A stretch of DNA of 64,000 bases from an uncultured Clostridia bacterium (GTDB lineage Bacteria; Bacillota; Clostridia; Oscillospirales; Oscillospiraceae), in contig CAMCRV010000006.1 of NCBI GenBank assembly GCA_945877365.1, positions 16,661 through 80,660 of the forward strand. The letters run 5' to 3'. Positions 8,754 through 16,341 of the stretch are shown here, in pieces. A program made the translations under genes and the position numbers. The notes beneath the pieces were generated by a model. The model was not told where the DNA came from. It was given only the letters and a program-made list of their open reading frames with translations, and ran no database searches. Every line of letters starts with the position of its first letter. Positions within the stretch are counted from its first letter, which is position 1.

Positions 8754-9962
8754 ATGGAATCTGTTTCTCAGCGCTTTTTGCGCTATGTTGGCTTCGATAC
8801 CCAGTCGGATGAAACCTCCACTACCTGTCCCACCACGTCCAAGCAGAAGCTGCTGGGTGCGGCACTGGTGGCAGAAATGAAGGCCATGGGAATCTCTGAT
8901 GCCTTTATGGATGACTTTGGCTATGTCTACGGTACGGTTCCCGGCGACCCCAGTCTGCCGGTGATCGGCCTTATTGCCCATATGGACACCTCCCCCGATG
9001 CTCCTGGCAACGACATCAAAGCCCGGATTGTGGAGTACACCGGAGAGGATATCTGCCTGAATGGGGAAAAGGGCATTTTCCTTCGGGAGACTGACTATGA
9101 GAGCCTGGCAAACCACCACGGCAAGCATTTGATTGTCACCGACGGAACCACTCTGCTGGGGGCGGACGACAAGGCAGGCGTTGCCGAAATCCTTACCGCT
9201 GCGGAGTATCTGCTGACCAGCGGCACCCGGCACGCCACACTGAAAATCGGCTTTACCCCGGATGAGGAGGTGGGCAGCGGCGCGGACCACTTCGATGTGG
9301 CCGCCTTCGGCGCGGATTACGCCTACACCGTGGACGGCGGCACAGTGGGGGAAATTGAGTATGAGAACTTCAATGCTGCCGGTGCCAGGGCAGTGTTCCA
9401 CGGTCTGAACATCCACCCCGGCTCTGCCAAGAATAAGATGGTGAATTCCCAGCTCATTGCCATGGAATTTCAGAGTATGCTCCCGGCAAGCCAGCGGCCG
9501 GAGCACACCTGCGGCTATGAGGGCTTTTTCCACCTGACGGAGATGAAGGGCGAGGTGGAGGAAAGCCAGCTGAGCTGGATCATCCGGGATCACGATATGG
9601 AGATGTTCAACCGGAAGAAGGAATTGATGGTTTCTGTGGCGGACTTCATCAACAAAAAATACGGCGAAGGCACCGTAGAGCTGACCATCCGGGACAGCTA
9701 CTTCAACATGAAGCAGTGCATTGAGCCGGTGATGTATGTGGTGGAGCGGGCTAAGCAGGCCATGGAGGCTGTGGGAATGACTGCCCGGGAGGTTCCCATC
9801 CGGGGCGGCACCGACGGCGCCCGGCTCAGCTATATGGGTCTGCCCTGTCCCAATCTGTGTACCGGCGGCGAGAACTACCACGGCCGCTTTGAGTATATCC
9901 CTGTGGAGGATATGGAGCAGTGTGTCAAAATGCTGATTCAGATTTTGACGCAGGCAGAATAA
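8754..9962 (+). CDS. pepT: Peptidase T (tripeptide aminopeptidase, M20B)
   Basis: A 402-residue cytosolic di-zinc aminopeptidase that removes the N-terminal residue from tripeptides. Metal and catalytic motifs are visible in order: GLIAHMDTSPD, LLGADDKAG, PDEEVGSG, DGGTVGEIEYENFNA, and RGGTDGARLS with NYHGRFEYIPVEDM at the end. Length is normal. GGAGG lies nine bases before the ATG. It is bounded by terminators on both sides and so is likely a single-gene unit. Confidence 0.95.
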   Translation: MESVSQRFLRYVGFDTQSDETSTTCPTTSKQKLLGAALVAEMKAMGISDAFMDDFGYVYGTVPGDPSLPVIGLIAHMDTSPDAPGNDIKARIVEYTGEDICLNGEKGIFLRETDYESLANHHGKHLIVTDGTTLLGADDKAGVAEILTAAEYLLTSGTRHATLKIGFTPDEEVGSGADHFDVAAFGADYAYTVDGGTVGEIEYENFNAAGARAVFHGLNIHPGSAKNKMVNSQLIAMEFQSMLPASQRPEHTCGYEGFFHLTEMKGEVEESQLSWIIRDHDMEMFNRKKELMVSVADFINKKYGEGTVELTIRDSYFNMKQCIEPVMYVVERAKQAMEAVGMTAREVPIRGGTDGARLSYMGLPCPNLCTGGENYHGRFEYIPVEDMEQCVKMLIQILTQAE

Positions 9963-9967
9963 AAGAG

Positions 9968-9999
9968 AAGCCCCATCGCCGAAAAAAGCGATGGGGCTT
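9968..9999. terminator. Bidirectional terminator between pepT and the small Ala/Glu-rich protein
   Basis: A perfect 12-bp stem (AAGCCCCATCGC / GCGATGGGGCTT) with an eight-base loop lies between convergent genes. Confidence 0.85.
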
Positions 10000-10010
10000 G
10001 AAAATTGATA

Positions 10011-10358
10011 TTAGGCCTCGAAATCGGCTTCTTCTGCCACGGGATCGGTCTCGCCTGCGGCGGGAGCTTCCTCGGCAGCCTCTTCGGCAGGAGCTTCCTC
10101 GGCAACAGCGGCCTCAGCAGTAACAACCTGCTCTGCAACAGGAGCTTCTTCTGCGGCAGGAGCTTCCTCGGCGGCAGGGGCTTCCTCAGGAGTCTCCTCG
10201 GCGAAGTCCTTTTCGCAGCAGGGGCACTTGGGCATGGAGGCCAGAGTCTTCTTTGCCCATGCGACGATCTGGTCGCCGTAGGTAGCAATGACATAAACAG
10301 CGCCGGCAGCAGCGGCAAGAGCGGTTACGATTTTCGCGATCAGATTGAATGTTTTCAT
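10011..10358 (-). CDS. Small membrane-anchored Ala/Glu-rich protein with a CPCC motif
   Basis: A 115-residue protein whose first 30 residues form one hydrophobic helix (N-terminal anchor). Next comes a short basic segment with MPKCPCCEKDF, then about 60 residues made almost only of Ala, Glu, Pro and Val in EEAPA-type repeats. No enzyme domain is recognisable. The CPCC could bind metal or be a thiol site; the acidic tail is low complexity. It has its own promoter and a GGAGG before the ATG, so it is a real gene. Function unknown. Confidence 0.8.
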   Translation of the reverse strand: MKTFNLIAKIVTALAAAAGAVYVIATYGDQIVAWAKKTLASMPKCPCCEKDFAEETPEEAPAAEEAPAAEEAPVAEQVVTAEAAVAEEAPAEEAAEEAPAAGETDPVAEEADFEA

Positions 10359-10392
10359 GAGAACTACCTCCAGTTTTTTTCTAGCTGCTTAC

Positions 10393-10421
10393 ATTATAAC
10401 CAATTCCCCGGGAAAAAGCAA
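10393..10421 (-). promoter_or_regulatory. Promoter of the Ala/Glu-rich protein gene
   Basis: TTGCTT (10421-10416), 17 bases, TATAAT (10398-10393), on the minus strand. Confidence 0.7.
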
Positions 10422-10484
10422 TCCCATTTGGGAAAATCCTACCAGAAGTTTATCCGGATTTTCATCGGGCTGGATCGGATTGCG

Positions 10485-11279
10485 TCATACATATCCATAC
10501 ATACCCCGGACGCTGACCTCTCCGGAGCTGACGGTTTCCAGATGACCGCCGAAATCCACCACAAGAGCGCCGTCTGCATCCACATCTACCGCGGTTCCGT
10601 GACGGAGCTCATTCCCCCGAACCAGAGAGATCTGCTGCCCCAGAGTGATGCAGCGGCTTCGATAGCTGTCCATCAGCTGCTGCTTTTGGGAAAACAGACC
10701 GTCGGACATGGCGTGAAGCTGCACCAGCATGGAGGCTGCCACAGCTTCGGCGGCAACAGGTTCGTCCGTAAGCATGGACAGGGAAGTGGCAGTACCTTGC
10801 AGCTCCGGGGGAAAGTCAGGCAGCTGCTGGAAACAGTTGATGCCGATTCCGGTGATGGCATAGTCCACCCGATGGTCAGAAGTCAATCCCAGGGTGGTGA
10901 GAATGCCCCCCAGCTTCCGTTTTCCATACACCAGATCGTTGGTCCATTTGATTCCGGGCCGCAGGCCGGTGCTTTCTTCCAGAGCGCGGCACATGGCGAC
11001 ACCGACAGCGCAGGTCAGGTGCAGAAGCTGGTTGGGGTCGCAGTCCGGCCGGAGCAGCAGGCTGAGGTAAACGCCTTTTCCGGCAGGGGAATGAAAGCTG
11101 CGTCCCATGCGGCCATGGCCGTTGGTCTGCCGGGCGGCAAGAACAGCGGTGCCCTCCGGGGCACCGTTCAGTGCCAGCTGCTTTAACACATCGTTGGTGG
11201 AGCCCACGCTGTCATACCAGTGAAGATACTCTGCCCAGGGATAGTCCGGGGGCAGGCAGGCAAGAATCTTTTCTTTCAC
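10485..11279 (-). CDS. birA: Biotin-[acetyl-CoA-carboxylase] ligase, single-domain type
   Basis: About 264 residues. It attaches biotin to carboxylase carrier proteins. The ligase motifs are present: SVGSTNDVLK, TNGHGRMGRSFHSP (biotinyl-AMP loop) and KWTNDLVYGKRKLGGIL. The C-terminal SH3-like cap is also there. There is no N-terminal winged helix, so this is a class I enzyme that should not repress biotin genes. I place the start at a GTG (11279): a GGAG lies 11 bases upstream, while the longer frame begins with a TTG inside the promoter -10 region. Alternative start 11318. Confidence 0.92.
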   Translation of the reverse strand: MKEKILACLPPDYPWAEYLHWYDSVGSTNDVLKQLALNGAPEGTAVLAARQTNGHGRMGRSFHSPAGKGVYLSLLLRPDCDPNQLLHLTCAVGVAMCRALEESTGLRPGIKWTNDLVYGKRKLGGILTTLGLTSDHRVDYAITGIGINCFQQLPDFPPELQGTATSLSMLTDEPVAAEAVAASMLVQLHAMSDGLFSQKQQLMDSYRSRCITLGQQISLVRGNELRHGTAVDVDADGALVVDFGGHLETVSSGEVSVRGMYGYV

Positions 11280-11312
11280 GGTGCAATCATCTCCGGCTTT
11301 TTTCTGCCAGTA

Positions 11313-11341
11313 TACCAAAGGCAGAACCCCTGTGCAACAAT
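11313..11341 (-). promoter_or_regulatory. Promoter of birA
   Basis: On the minus strand TTGCAC, 17 bases and TATACT lie just upstream of the GTG start, and overlap the alternative TTG start, which argues against that longer form. Confidence 0.65.
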
Positions 11342-11440
11342 TTTTTCAGAAAAGCCTCCTGCCGCGGCAGCAGACATTGACCTTTTGGGTATAATCTGTT
11401 ACCATAGGGGAAATCCCAAAAAGCAAAGGAGCCTGTTATT

Positions 11441-12664
11441 GTGAAAAAAACCATACTGCGTGAATATGCCCGCCTGATTATTCGCCGGGGTGTCAATGTC
11501 CAGAAGGGGCAGGAGGTCATGATCTATGCCGAGCTGGATCAGCCTGAATTTGTGAAGCTGCTGGTGGAGGAGGCCTATAAGGCCAAGGCCAAAAAGGTGG
11601 TGGTTCAGTGGAGCTACCAGCCTCTGGAGAAGCTCCATGTCCGGGGGCAGTCCGTCAAGACCCTGGGCACCGTGGAGGAGTGGCAGAAGGCCCGCCAGGA
11701 GCATTTCTGTCAGGAGCTGCCTGCCCGGATTCATCTGATTTCCGAAGATCCCGACGGTCTGAAAGGTATGAACACAGAAAAGCTGGCAAAGGCCAGACAG
11801 CTGTCCTTCCCCATCCTCAAGCCCTACCGGGATCGCCGGGAGGGAAAAGACCAGTGGTGCATCGCCGCCGTCCCCGGTGTCGCATGGGCAAAGAAGGTGT
11901 TCCCCGGCCTGCCCAAGGGCAAGGCTATGGAGAAGCTGTGGGAGGCCATTCTGTTCACCTCCCGGGTGGACTCCGATCCCATCGCCGCCTGGCAGGCACA
12001 CAATGCCGAGCTGAAGCAGCGCTGCAATTATCTGAACGGCCTGAACATCCGTTCTCTGCACTACACCGCTGCCAATGGCACGGATCTGACCGTAGGCATG
12101 ATTCCCGAGGCTCAGTTCTGCGGTGGAGAAGAGATCAGCCTTCAGGGTATCTCCTTTAACCCCAACATTCCCTCTGAGGAGTGCTTCATCTCTCCCAAAC
12201 GGGGTGAGGCTGAGGGCATCGTCTATTCCACCAAGCCCCTGAGCTATGAGGGACAGCTGATTGAGAATTTCTGGATTCGCTTTGAAGGCGGAAAGGCGGT
12301 GGAGTCCGGCGCCGAGAAGGGTGCGGAGCTGCTGAACACCATGCTGCATATGGATGAGGGCGCTGCCTATCTGGGTGAGTGTGCACTGGTTCCCCAGCAC
12401 AGCCCCATTGCAGAGAGCGGAATTCTGTTCTATAACACTTTGTTTGACGAGAATGCCTCCTGCCATCTGGCCATGGGCATGGGCTTCCCGGATACCATCC
12501 GGGATTATCACAGCAAGACGCTGGAGGAGTGCCGCGATCTGGGCATCAACGACTCCATGATCCATGAGGACTTTATGATCGGCTGCGATACCATGAATAT
12601 CGATGCCGTCTGCGCCGACGGCAAGGTGGTGCCGGTGTTCCGGAACGGCAACTGGGCTTTCTGA
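11441..12664 (+). CDS. Aminopeptidase, M29 family
   Basis: A 407-residue metallo-aminopeptidase of the AmpS/PepS type. Metal-ligand regions are visible at NIPSEECF, LGECALVP, CHLAMGMGFP and MIHEDFMIG. Start codon is GTG with AAAGGAG 9 bases upstream. It hydrolyses N-terminal residues of peptides in the cytosol; with pepT it may serve peptide scavenging, but they are not in one operon. Length and C-terminus are normal for the family. Confidence 0.92.
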   Translation: MKKTILREYARLIIRRGVNVQKGQEVMIYAELDQPEFVKLLVEEAYKAKAKKVVVQWSYQPLEKLHVRGQSVKTLGTVEEWQKARQEHFCQELPARIHLISEDPDGLKGMNTEKLAKARQLSFPILKPYRDRREGKDQWCIAAVPGVAWAKKVFPGLPKGKAMEKLWEAILFTSRVDSDPIAAWQAHNAELKQRCNYLNGLNIRSLHYTAANGTDLTVGMIPEAQFCGGEEISLQGISFNPNIPSEECFISPKRGEAEGIVYSTKPLSYEGQLIENFWIRFEGGKAVESGAEKGAELLNTMLHMDEGAAYLGECALVPQHSPIAESGILFYNTLFDENASCHLAMGMGFPDTIRDYHSKTLEECRDLGINDSMIHEDFMIGCDTMNIDAVCADGKVVPVFRNGNWAF

Positions 12665-12692
12665 TAATTTTTCATTTTTCCAGAAAAAACAC

Positions 12693-12721
12693 TTGCATTT
12701 TCGCCTGCCCTGTGGTATGAT
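12693..12721 (+). promoter_or_regulatory. Promoter of rpmE
   Basis: TTGCAT (12693-12698), 17 bases, TATGAT (12716-12721). Confidence 0.75.
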
Positions 12722-12786
12722 ATCCGGGCGATTAAAGATTGCTGGGGCAAGTATGCCCTTTACCTGATACGAAAGAGGTGAAACAA

Positions 12787-12987
12787 ATGAAGGAAGGTAT
12801 CCATCCCAAGTACGAGCAGACTACGATCCGTTGCGCCTGTGGCAACACCTTTACCACCGGCTCCACCAAGAGCGACATCCGTGTGGAAATCTGCTCCAAG
12901 TGCCACCCTTTCTATACCGGCAAGCAGAAGCTGGTTGACACCGGTGGACGCGTTGACCGCTTCAACAAGCGCTTCGGCCTGAAGTAA
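12787..12987 (+). CDS. rpmE: 50S ribosomal protein L31, zinc-binding type
   Basis: A 66-residue ribosomal protein starting MKEGIHPKY. The cysteines CAC and CSKC form the zinc site of the C+ (zinc-requiring) form. The start at 12787 is preceded by AGAGGTG; a frame extension upstream to 12739 has no ribosome site and lies in the leader. Own promoter and terminator. Confidence 0.97.
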   Translation: MKEGIHPKYEQTTIRCACGNTFTTGSTKSDIRVEICSKCHPFYTGKQKLVDTGGRVDRFNKRFGLK

Positions 12988-12996
12988 GAAACGACA

Positions 12997-13032
12997 AAAT
13001 CCGCATCACGGCTCTGTGATGCGGATTTTTTG
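12997..13032 (+). terminator. Terminator of rpmE
   Basis: A perfect 13-bp stem (AAATCCGCATCAC / GTGATGCGGATTT) with a U-run. Confidence 0.9.
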
Positions 13033-13051
13033 TTTTTCCACAAGAAAACAG

Positions 13052-13081
13052 TTGTCCGCCGGGGTGCTTGTGTGGTATACT
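13052..13081 (+). promoter_or_regulatory. Promoter of the hflX operon
   Basis: TTGTCC (13052-13057), 18 bases, TATACT (13076-13081). Confidence 0.7.
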
Positions 13082-13129
13082 ATACAATACGGGTAAATGT
13101 ATCTGCCCCAAGGGGGCACAGGAGGAACC

Positions 13130-14398
13130 ATGGAAGCAACAATGGAGAAACACATTCAGGAGCGCGCCGTACTGGTGGGTCTGAATGCAGACTGCTTTAC
13201 CAAAGAGCAGACCGCCACAGAGGAAACCCTGGAGGAGCTGGATGCCCTTCTGGAAACTGCCGGGGGCTTCTGCACCGGCAAGGTGCTGCAAAACCGCCAT
13301 ACCCCCGATTCCCACAGCTTTATCGGTGAAGGGAAGGCGCTGGAAGTAAAAATGCTGGTGGAGGCTACGGCGTCCACCATGGTGATATTTGACAATGAGC
13401 TGTCCCCGGGAAATATCCGGGCGCTGGAGGAGATCATCGGTGTCACGGTGCTGGATCGCAGCGCCCTGATTCTGGACATTTTCGCCCAGCGAGCCAAGAC
13501 CCGGGAAGGCCGGCTTCAGGTGGAGCTGGCGCAGTATAAATATCTGCTGCCCCGGCTGTCCGGAATGGGCGCCAGCCTGTCCCGGCAGGGCGGCGGCATC
13601 GGCACCCGGGGACCCGGCGAAACCAAGCTGGAATCTGACCGCCGCCACATCCGGGAGCGGATCAACCGTCTGGAAGGGGAGCTGGAACAGGTTCGCAAGG
13701 TCCGGGGTGTCCAGCGTGAGCGGAGAATGAAAAATTCCGTGCCGGTGGTGGCCATTGTGGGCTATACCAATGCCGGAAAATCCACCCTGCTGAATCAGCT
13801 CACCGGGGCGGGCATTCCTGCCAACAACCGGCTTTTCGACACCCTGGATACCACCTCCCGGCAGCTGACAGTTTCCGACAATCTGGATGTGATTCTGTCG
13901 GATACCGTAGGCTTCATCGCCAAGCTGCCCCATCATCTGGTGAACGCCTTCCACGCTACTCTGGAGGAGCTGGAGTACGCCGACCTGCTGCTTCATGTCA
14001 TCGATGCTTCCGACCCCAACCGGGAGGAGCACATCGCCGTGGTGGAGCGCCTGATTCACAAGCTCAGTAAGCCGGGAACTCCTGTCCTCAGCTGCTATAA
14101 CAAGGCAGATCTGGTTTCCCCGGAGGATATCCCGGTGGGGGAGGATGTGGTGGCCATTTCCGCCCGGCAGGGCATGGGCATGGAGAACCTCCTGAAAAGC
14201 ATCGAGAAGGCCCTGGGGCACGCCCGACATCGGGTGGAGCTGCTTTTGCCCTATTCCATGGGCGGCCTGCTGGAGACCCTCCACAACAACGCCCAGGTGA
14301 ATTCCACGGAGTATACCGGGGAGGGAATTCAGATAGTGGCTGTGCTGGATGACATTCTCTACGGAAGGCTCCGGGAGTATATCGTGAAGGAGCTGTAG
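13130..14398 (+). CDS. hflX: Ribosome-associated GTPase HflX
   Basis: About 422 residues. HflX splits stalled or hibernating ribosomes. The N-terminal HflX domain contains the glycine-rich loop SRQGGGIGTRGPGETKLE, followed by a coiled region and the G domain: GYTNAGKST (G1), DTVGFI (G3), NKAD (G4), SARQG (G5). ATG at 13130 has GGAGG 5 bases upstream; an in-frame extension to 13097 lacks a site. It heads a run of genes with YigZ and a dGTPase-like protein. Confidence 0.95.
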   Translation: MEATMEKHIQERAVLVGLNADCFTKEQTATEETLEELDALLETAGGFCTGKVLQNRHTPDSHSFIGEGKALEVKMLVEATASTMVIFDNELSPGNIRALEEIIGVTVLDRSALILDIFAQRAKTREGRLQVELAQYKYLLPRLSGMGASLSRQGGGIGTRGPGETKLESDRRHIRERINRLEGELEQVRKVRGVQRERRMKNSVPVVAIVGYTNAGKSTLLNQLTGAGIPANNRLFDTLDTTSRQLTVSDNLDVILSDTVGFIAKLPHHLVNAFHATLEELEYADLLLHVIDASDPNREEHIAVVERLIHKLSKPGTPVLSCYNKADLVSPEDIPVGEDVVAISARQGMGMENLLKSIEKALGHARHRVELLLPYSMGGLLETLHNNAQVNSTEYTGEGIQIVAVLDDILYGRLREYIVKEL

Positions 14399-14401
14399 CC
14401 T

Positions 14402-15034
14402 TTGGACGAATATCTGGTTCCCACCCGGTTTGGGGAGGATGAATTTTACGAAAAGAAGTCCCACTTCATCGGCCGGGTCTGGCCGGTGGAAAGTGAGGAA
14501 GAGGCTCTGGAAAAGATCCAGCAGATGAAGAAGCAGCATTACGATGCTACACACAACTGCTGGGCGTACATTATCCGGGACGGTGCGGTGCGGTTCTCCG
14601 ACGACGGAGAACCCGGCGGCACTGCCGGAATGCCCATGCTGCAGGTGCTGCAGCGGGAGGGGCTGTATAACATCGTCTGCGTGGTCACCCGGTATTTCGG
14701 CGGTATCCTTCTGGGAGCCGGGGGACTGGTGCGTGCCTATACAAAGGGTGCGAAAATTGCGGTGGATGCCGCAGGCAAATCCATGAAACGGGTGTGGACG
14801 GTGCTGTATGTGCCCTGCCCCTACCCATTTTACGAGCGTGTGAAGCTGGAGGTTGCCTCCTTCGGGGGGATTATCCGCCAGTGCGATTTCGGGGCGGAGG
14901 TGGAGCTGGAGCTGCTCTTCCCGGAGCAGCAGGCGCAGCCCTTTCTGGATCGCCTGACGGACATGACCTCCGGCACGGTGGAGGGCATGGAAACCGGGCA
15001 GGAATACCGTGCCTTTCCCGTTGACAATCCATAA
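14402..15034 (+). CDS. YigZ/IMPACT family protein
   Basis: A 210-residue protein with the UPF0029 domain: KKSHFIGRVWP, ATHNCWAYII, DDGEPGGTAGMPML and TRYFGGILLGAGGLVRAYTKGA. The IMPACT family is linked to translation control, but the bacterial function is not established. The start is a TTG three bases after the hflX stop; an AAGGAG inside the hflX 3' end (14387-14392) sits nine bases before it, which supports this unusual start and translational coupling. Confidence 0.9.
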   Translation: MDEYLVPTRFGEDEFYEKKSHFIGRVWPVESEEEALEKIQQMKKQHYDATHNCWAYIIRDGAVRFSDDGEPGGTAGMPMLQVLQREGLYNIVCVVTRYFGGILLGAGGLVRAYTKGAKIAVDAAGKSMKRVWTVLYVPCPYPFYERVKLEVASFGGIIRQCDFGAEVELELLFPEQQAQPFLDRLTDMTSGTVEGMETGQEYRAFPVDNP

Positions 15035-15059
15035 ATCTACATAGTTGGGGGGAAACACC

Positions 15060-16073
15060 ATGACCGTTCGGGAAGAATTGGAACGCGAGGAGCATAAGCG
15101 TCTGAATCCGCTGGCGGCCTTTGCCGACCGGAGTGCCGGTCGTCTGCATCCGGAACCGGAGCGGACGGAGGATGTCCGCACCTGCTATCAACGGGATACG
15201 GATCGCATCATCCACAGCAAATCCTTCCGCCGCCTGATGCATAAAACCCAGGTGTTTCTCCAGCCGGAGGGAGACCACTACCGCACCCGGCTGACCCATA
15301 CCCTGGAGGTTTCCCGAATCGCCGGAACCATAACCCGGGCTCTGGGGCTGAACGAAGATCTGGCGGAGGCCATCGCCATGGGTCACGATCTGGGACATAC
15401 GCCCTTCGGCCACGCCGGAGAGGCAGCTCTGAGCCAGTGCTGGGGAAAGCCCTTCCGGCACAACGAGCAGAGCCTCCGGGTGGTGGATTATCTGGAACGG
15501 GATGGGCAGGGTTTGAACCTGACCCATGAGGTTCGGGATGGGATTCTCTGCCACACCGGGGAGAACTGGGCAAAGACGCTGGAGGGGCAGATTGTCCGCC
15601 GCTCCGACCAGATTGCCTATGTGAACCACGATATCGACGATGCCATTCGGGCAGGCATTCTTACCAATGAGGATATCCCCAAGTCCATTTCCGATGTTCT
15701 GGGGCATACCCATTCCGCCCGAATCAACGCGCTGGTGACGGATGTGATCCGCACCTCCCGGGAGGCAGGGGCCATCTGCCTGACCCCTCAGGTGGAAAAG
15801 GCATTGAAGGATCTGCGCGCGTTCATGTTTGAGCGGGTCTACCGGAATCCCGTGGCAAAGGGGCAGGAGAGCAAGGCAAAGGCCATGCTGGCGCAGCTGT
15901 TTGAATACTATGTCACCCACCCGGAGGCGCTGCCGGAGGACTTCCTGCCCCAGCTGACCTTCGACGGCATGGAGCGTACCGTCTGCGACTACATCGCCGG
16001 TATGACCGACAACTATGCCGTGGACAAGTATACGGAGATTTTCATTCCCTCCGGCTGGCAGGTCAAGGGGTAG
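15060..16073 (+). CDS. HD-domain deoxyguanosinetriphosphate triphosphohydrolase-like protein
   Basis: About 337 residues with the dGTPase layout: RTDTDRI-like QRDTDRIIHSKSFRRLMHKTQVF, then the HD metal site RLTHTLEV and GHDLGHTPFGHAGE, and a late DIDDAI. The family hydrolyses dNTPs to nucleosides and triphosphate and helps dNTP balance. ATG at 15060 follows GGGGGG at seven bases. It is co-directional with yigZ and precedes dnaG across a palindromic element. Confidence 0.92.
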   Translation: MTVREELEREEHKRLNPLAAFADRSAGRLHPEPERTEDVRTCYQRDTDRIIHSKSFRRLMHKTQVFLQPEGDHYRTRLTHTLEVSRIAGTITRALGLNEDLAEAIAMGHDLGHTPFGHAGEAALSQCWGKPFRHNEQSLRVVDYLERDGQGLNLTHEVRDGILCHTGENWAKTLEGQIVRRSDQIAYVNHDIDDAIRAGILTNEDIPKSISDVLGHTHSARINALVTDVIRTSREAGAICLTPQVEKALKDLRAFMFERVYRNPVAKGQESKAKAMLAQLFEYYVTHPEALPEDFLPQLTFDGMERTVCDYIAGMTDNYAVDKYTEIFIPSGWQVKG

Positions 16074-16125
16074 GCAGGAAAAAAGATTCTTTTATCTGCT
16101 TATCGGCTTTGCGCAGACGCTTGAT

Positions 16126-16282
16126 AAATTGGAATTTGGCGGGTTCAAAGGCCCCCTTGTGTAAAGGGGGCTGTCAGCGAAGCTGACTGGGGGATTGACA
16201 ACCCCTCCGGCAAAAATCAATAGATTTTTGCCACCTCCCCTTACACAGGGGAGGCTTTGGGCACCCCCGCAAATTCCAATTT
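16126..16282. mobile_element. MITE-like element A
   Basis: A 157-bp non-coding element with imperfect terminal inverted repeats of about 45 bp. The outermost 12 bp (AAATTGGAATTT at 16126 and its complement at 16271-16282) are exact. Inner parts pair as CCCCCTTGTGTAAAGGGGG and CCTCCCCTTACACAGGGGAGG. A central hairpin (GGCAAAAATC / GATTTTTGCC) is also present. It fills the gap before dnaG. Confidence 0.75.
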
Positions 16283-16341
16283 GCCGGTTTGCTGACTGAA
16301 ACCGATAGGCACAAACGATTTACGGGAAAGGAGGGGATACT

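Noticed and set aside
11377..11395. Promoter TTGACC...TATAAT before the M29 aminopeptidase gene
   Set aside because: The hexamers are only seven bases apart; no fitting -35 for the TATAAT was found, so I do not list it.
16076..16341. CRISPR array or tRNA before dnaG
   Set aside because: The repeats are a single inverted pair, not regularly spaced direct repeats, and no cloverleaf can be formed. No CRISPR array or tRNA gene was seen anywhere in the window.
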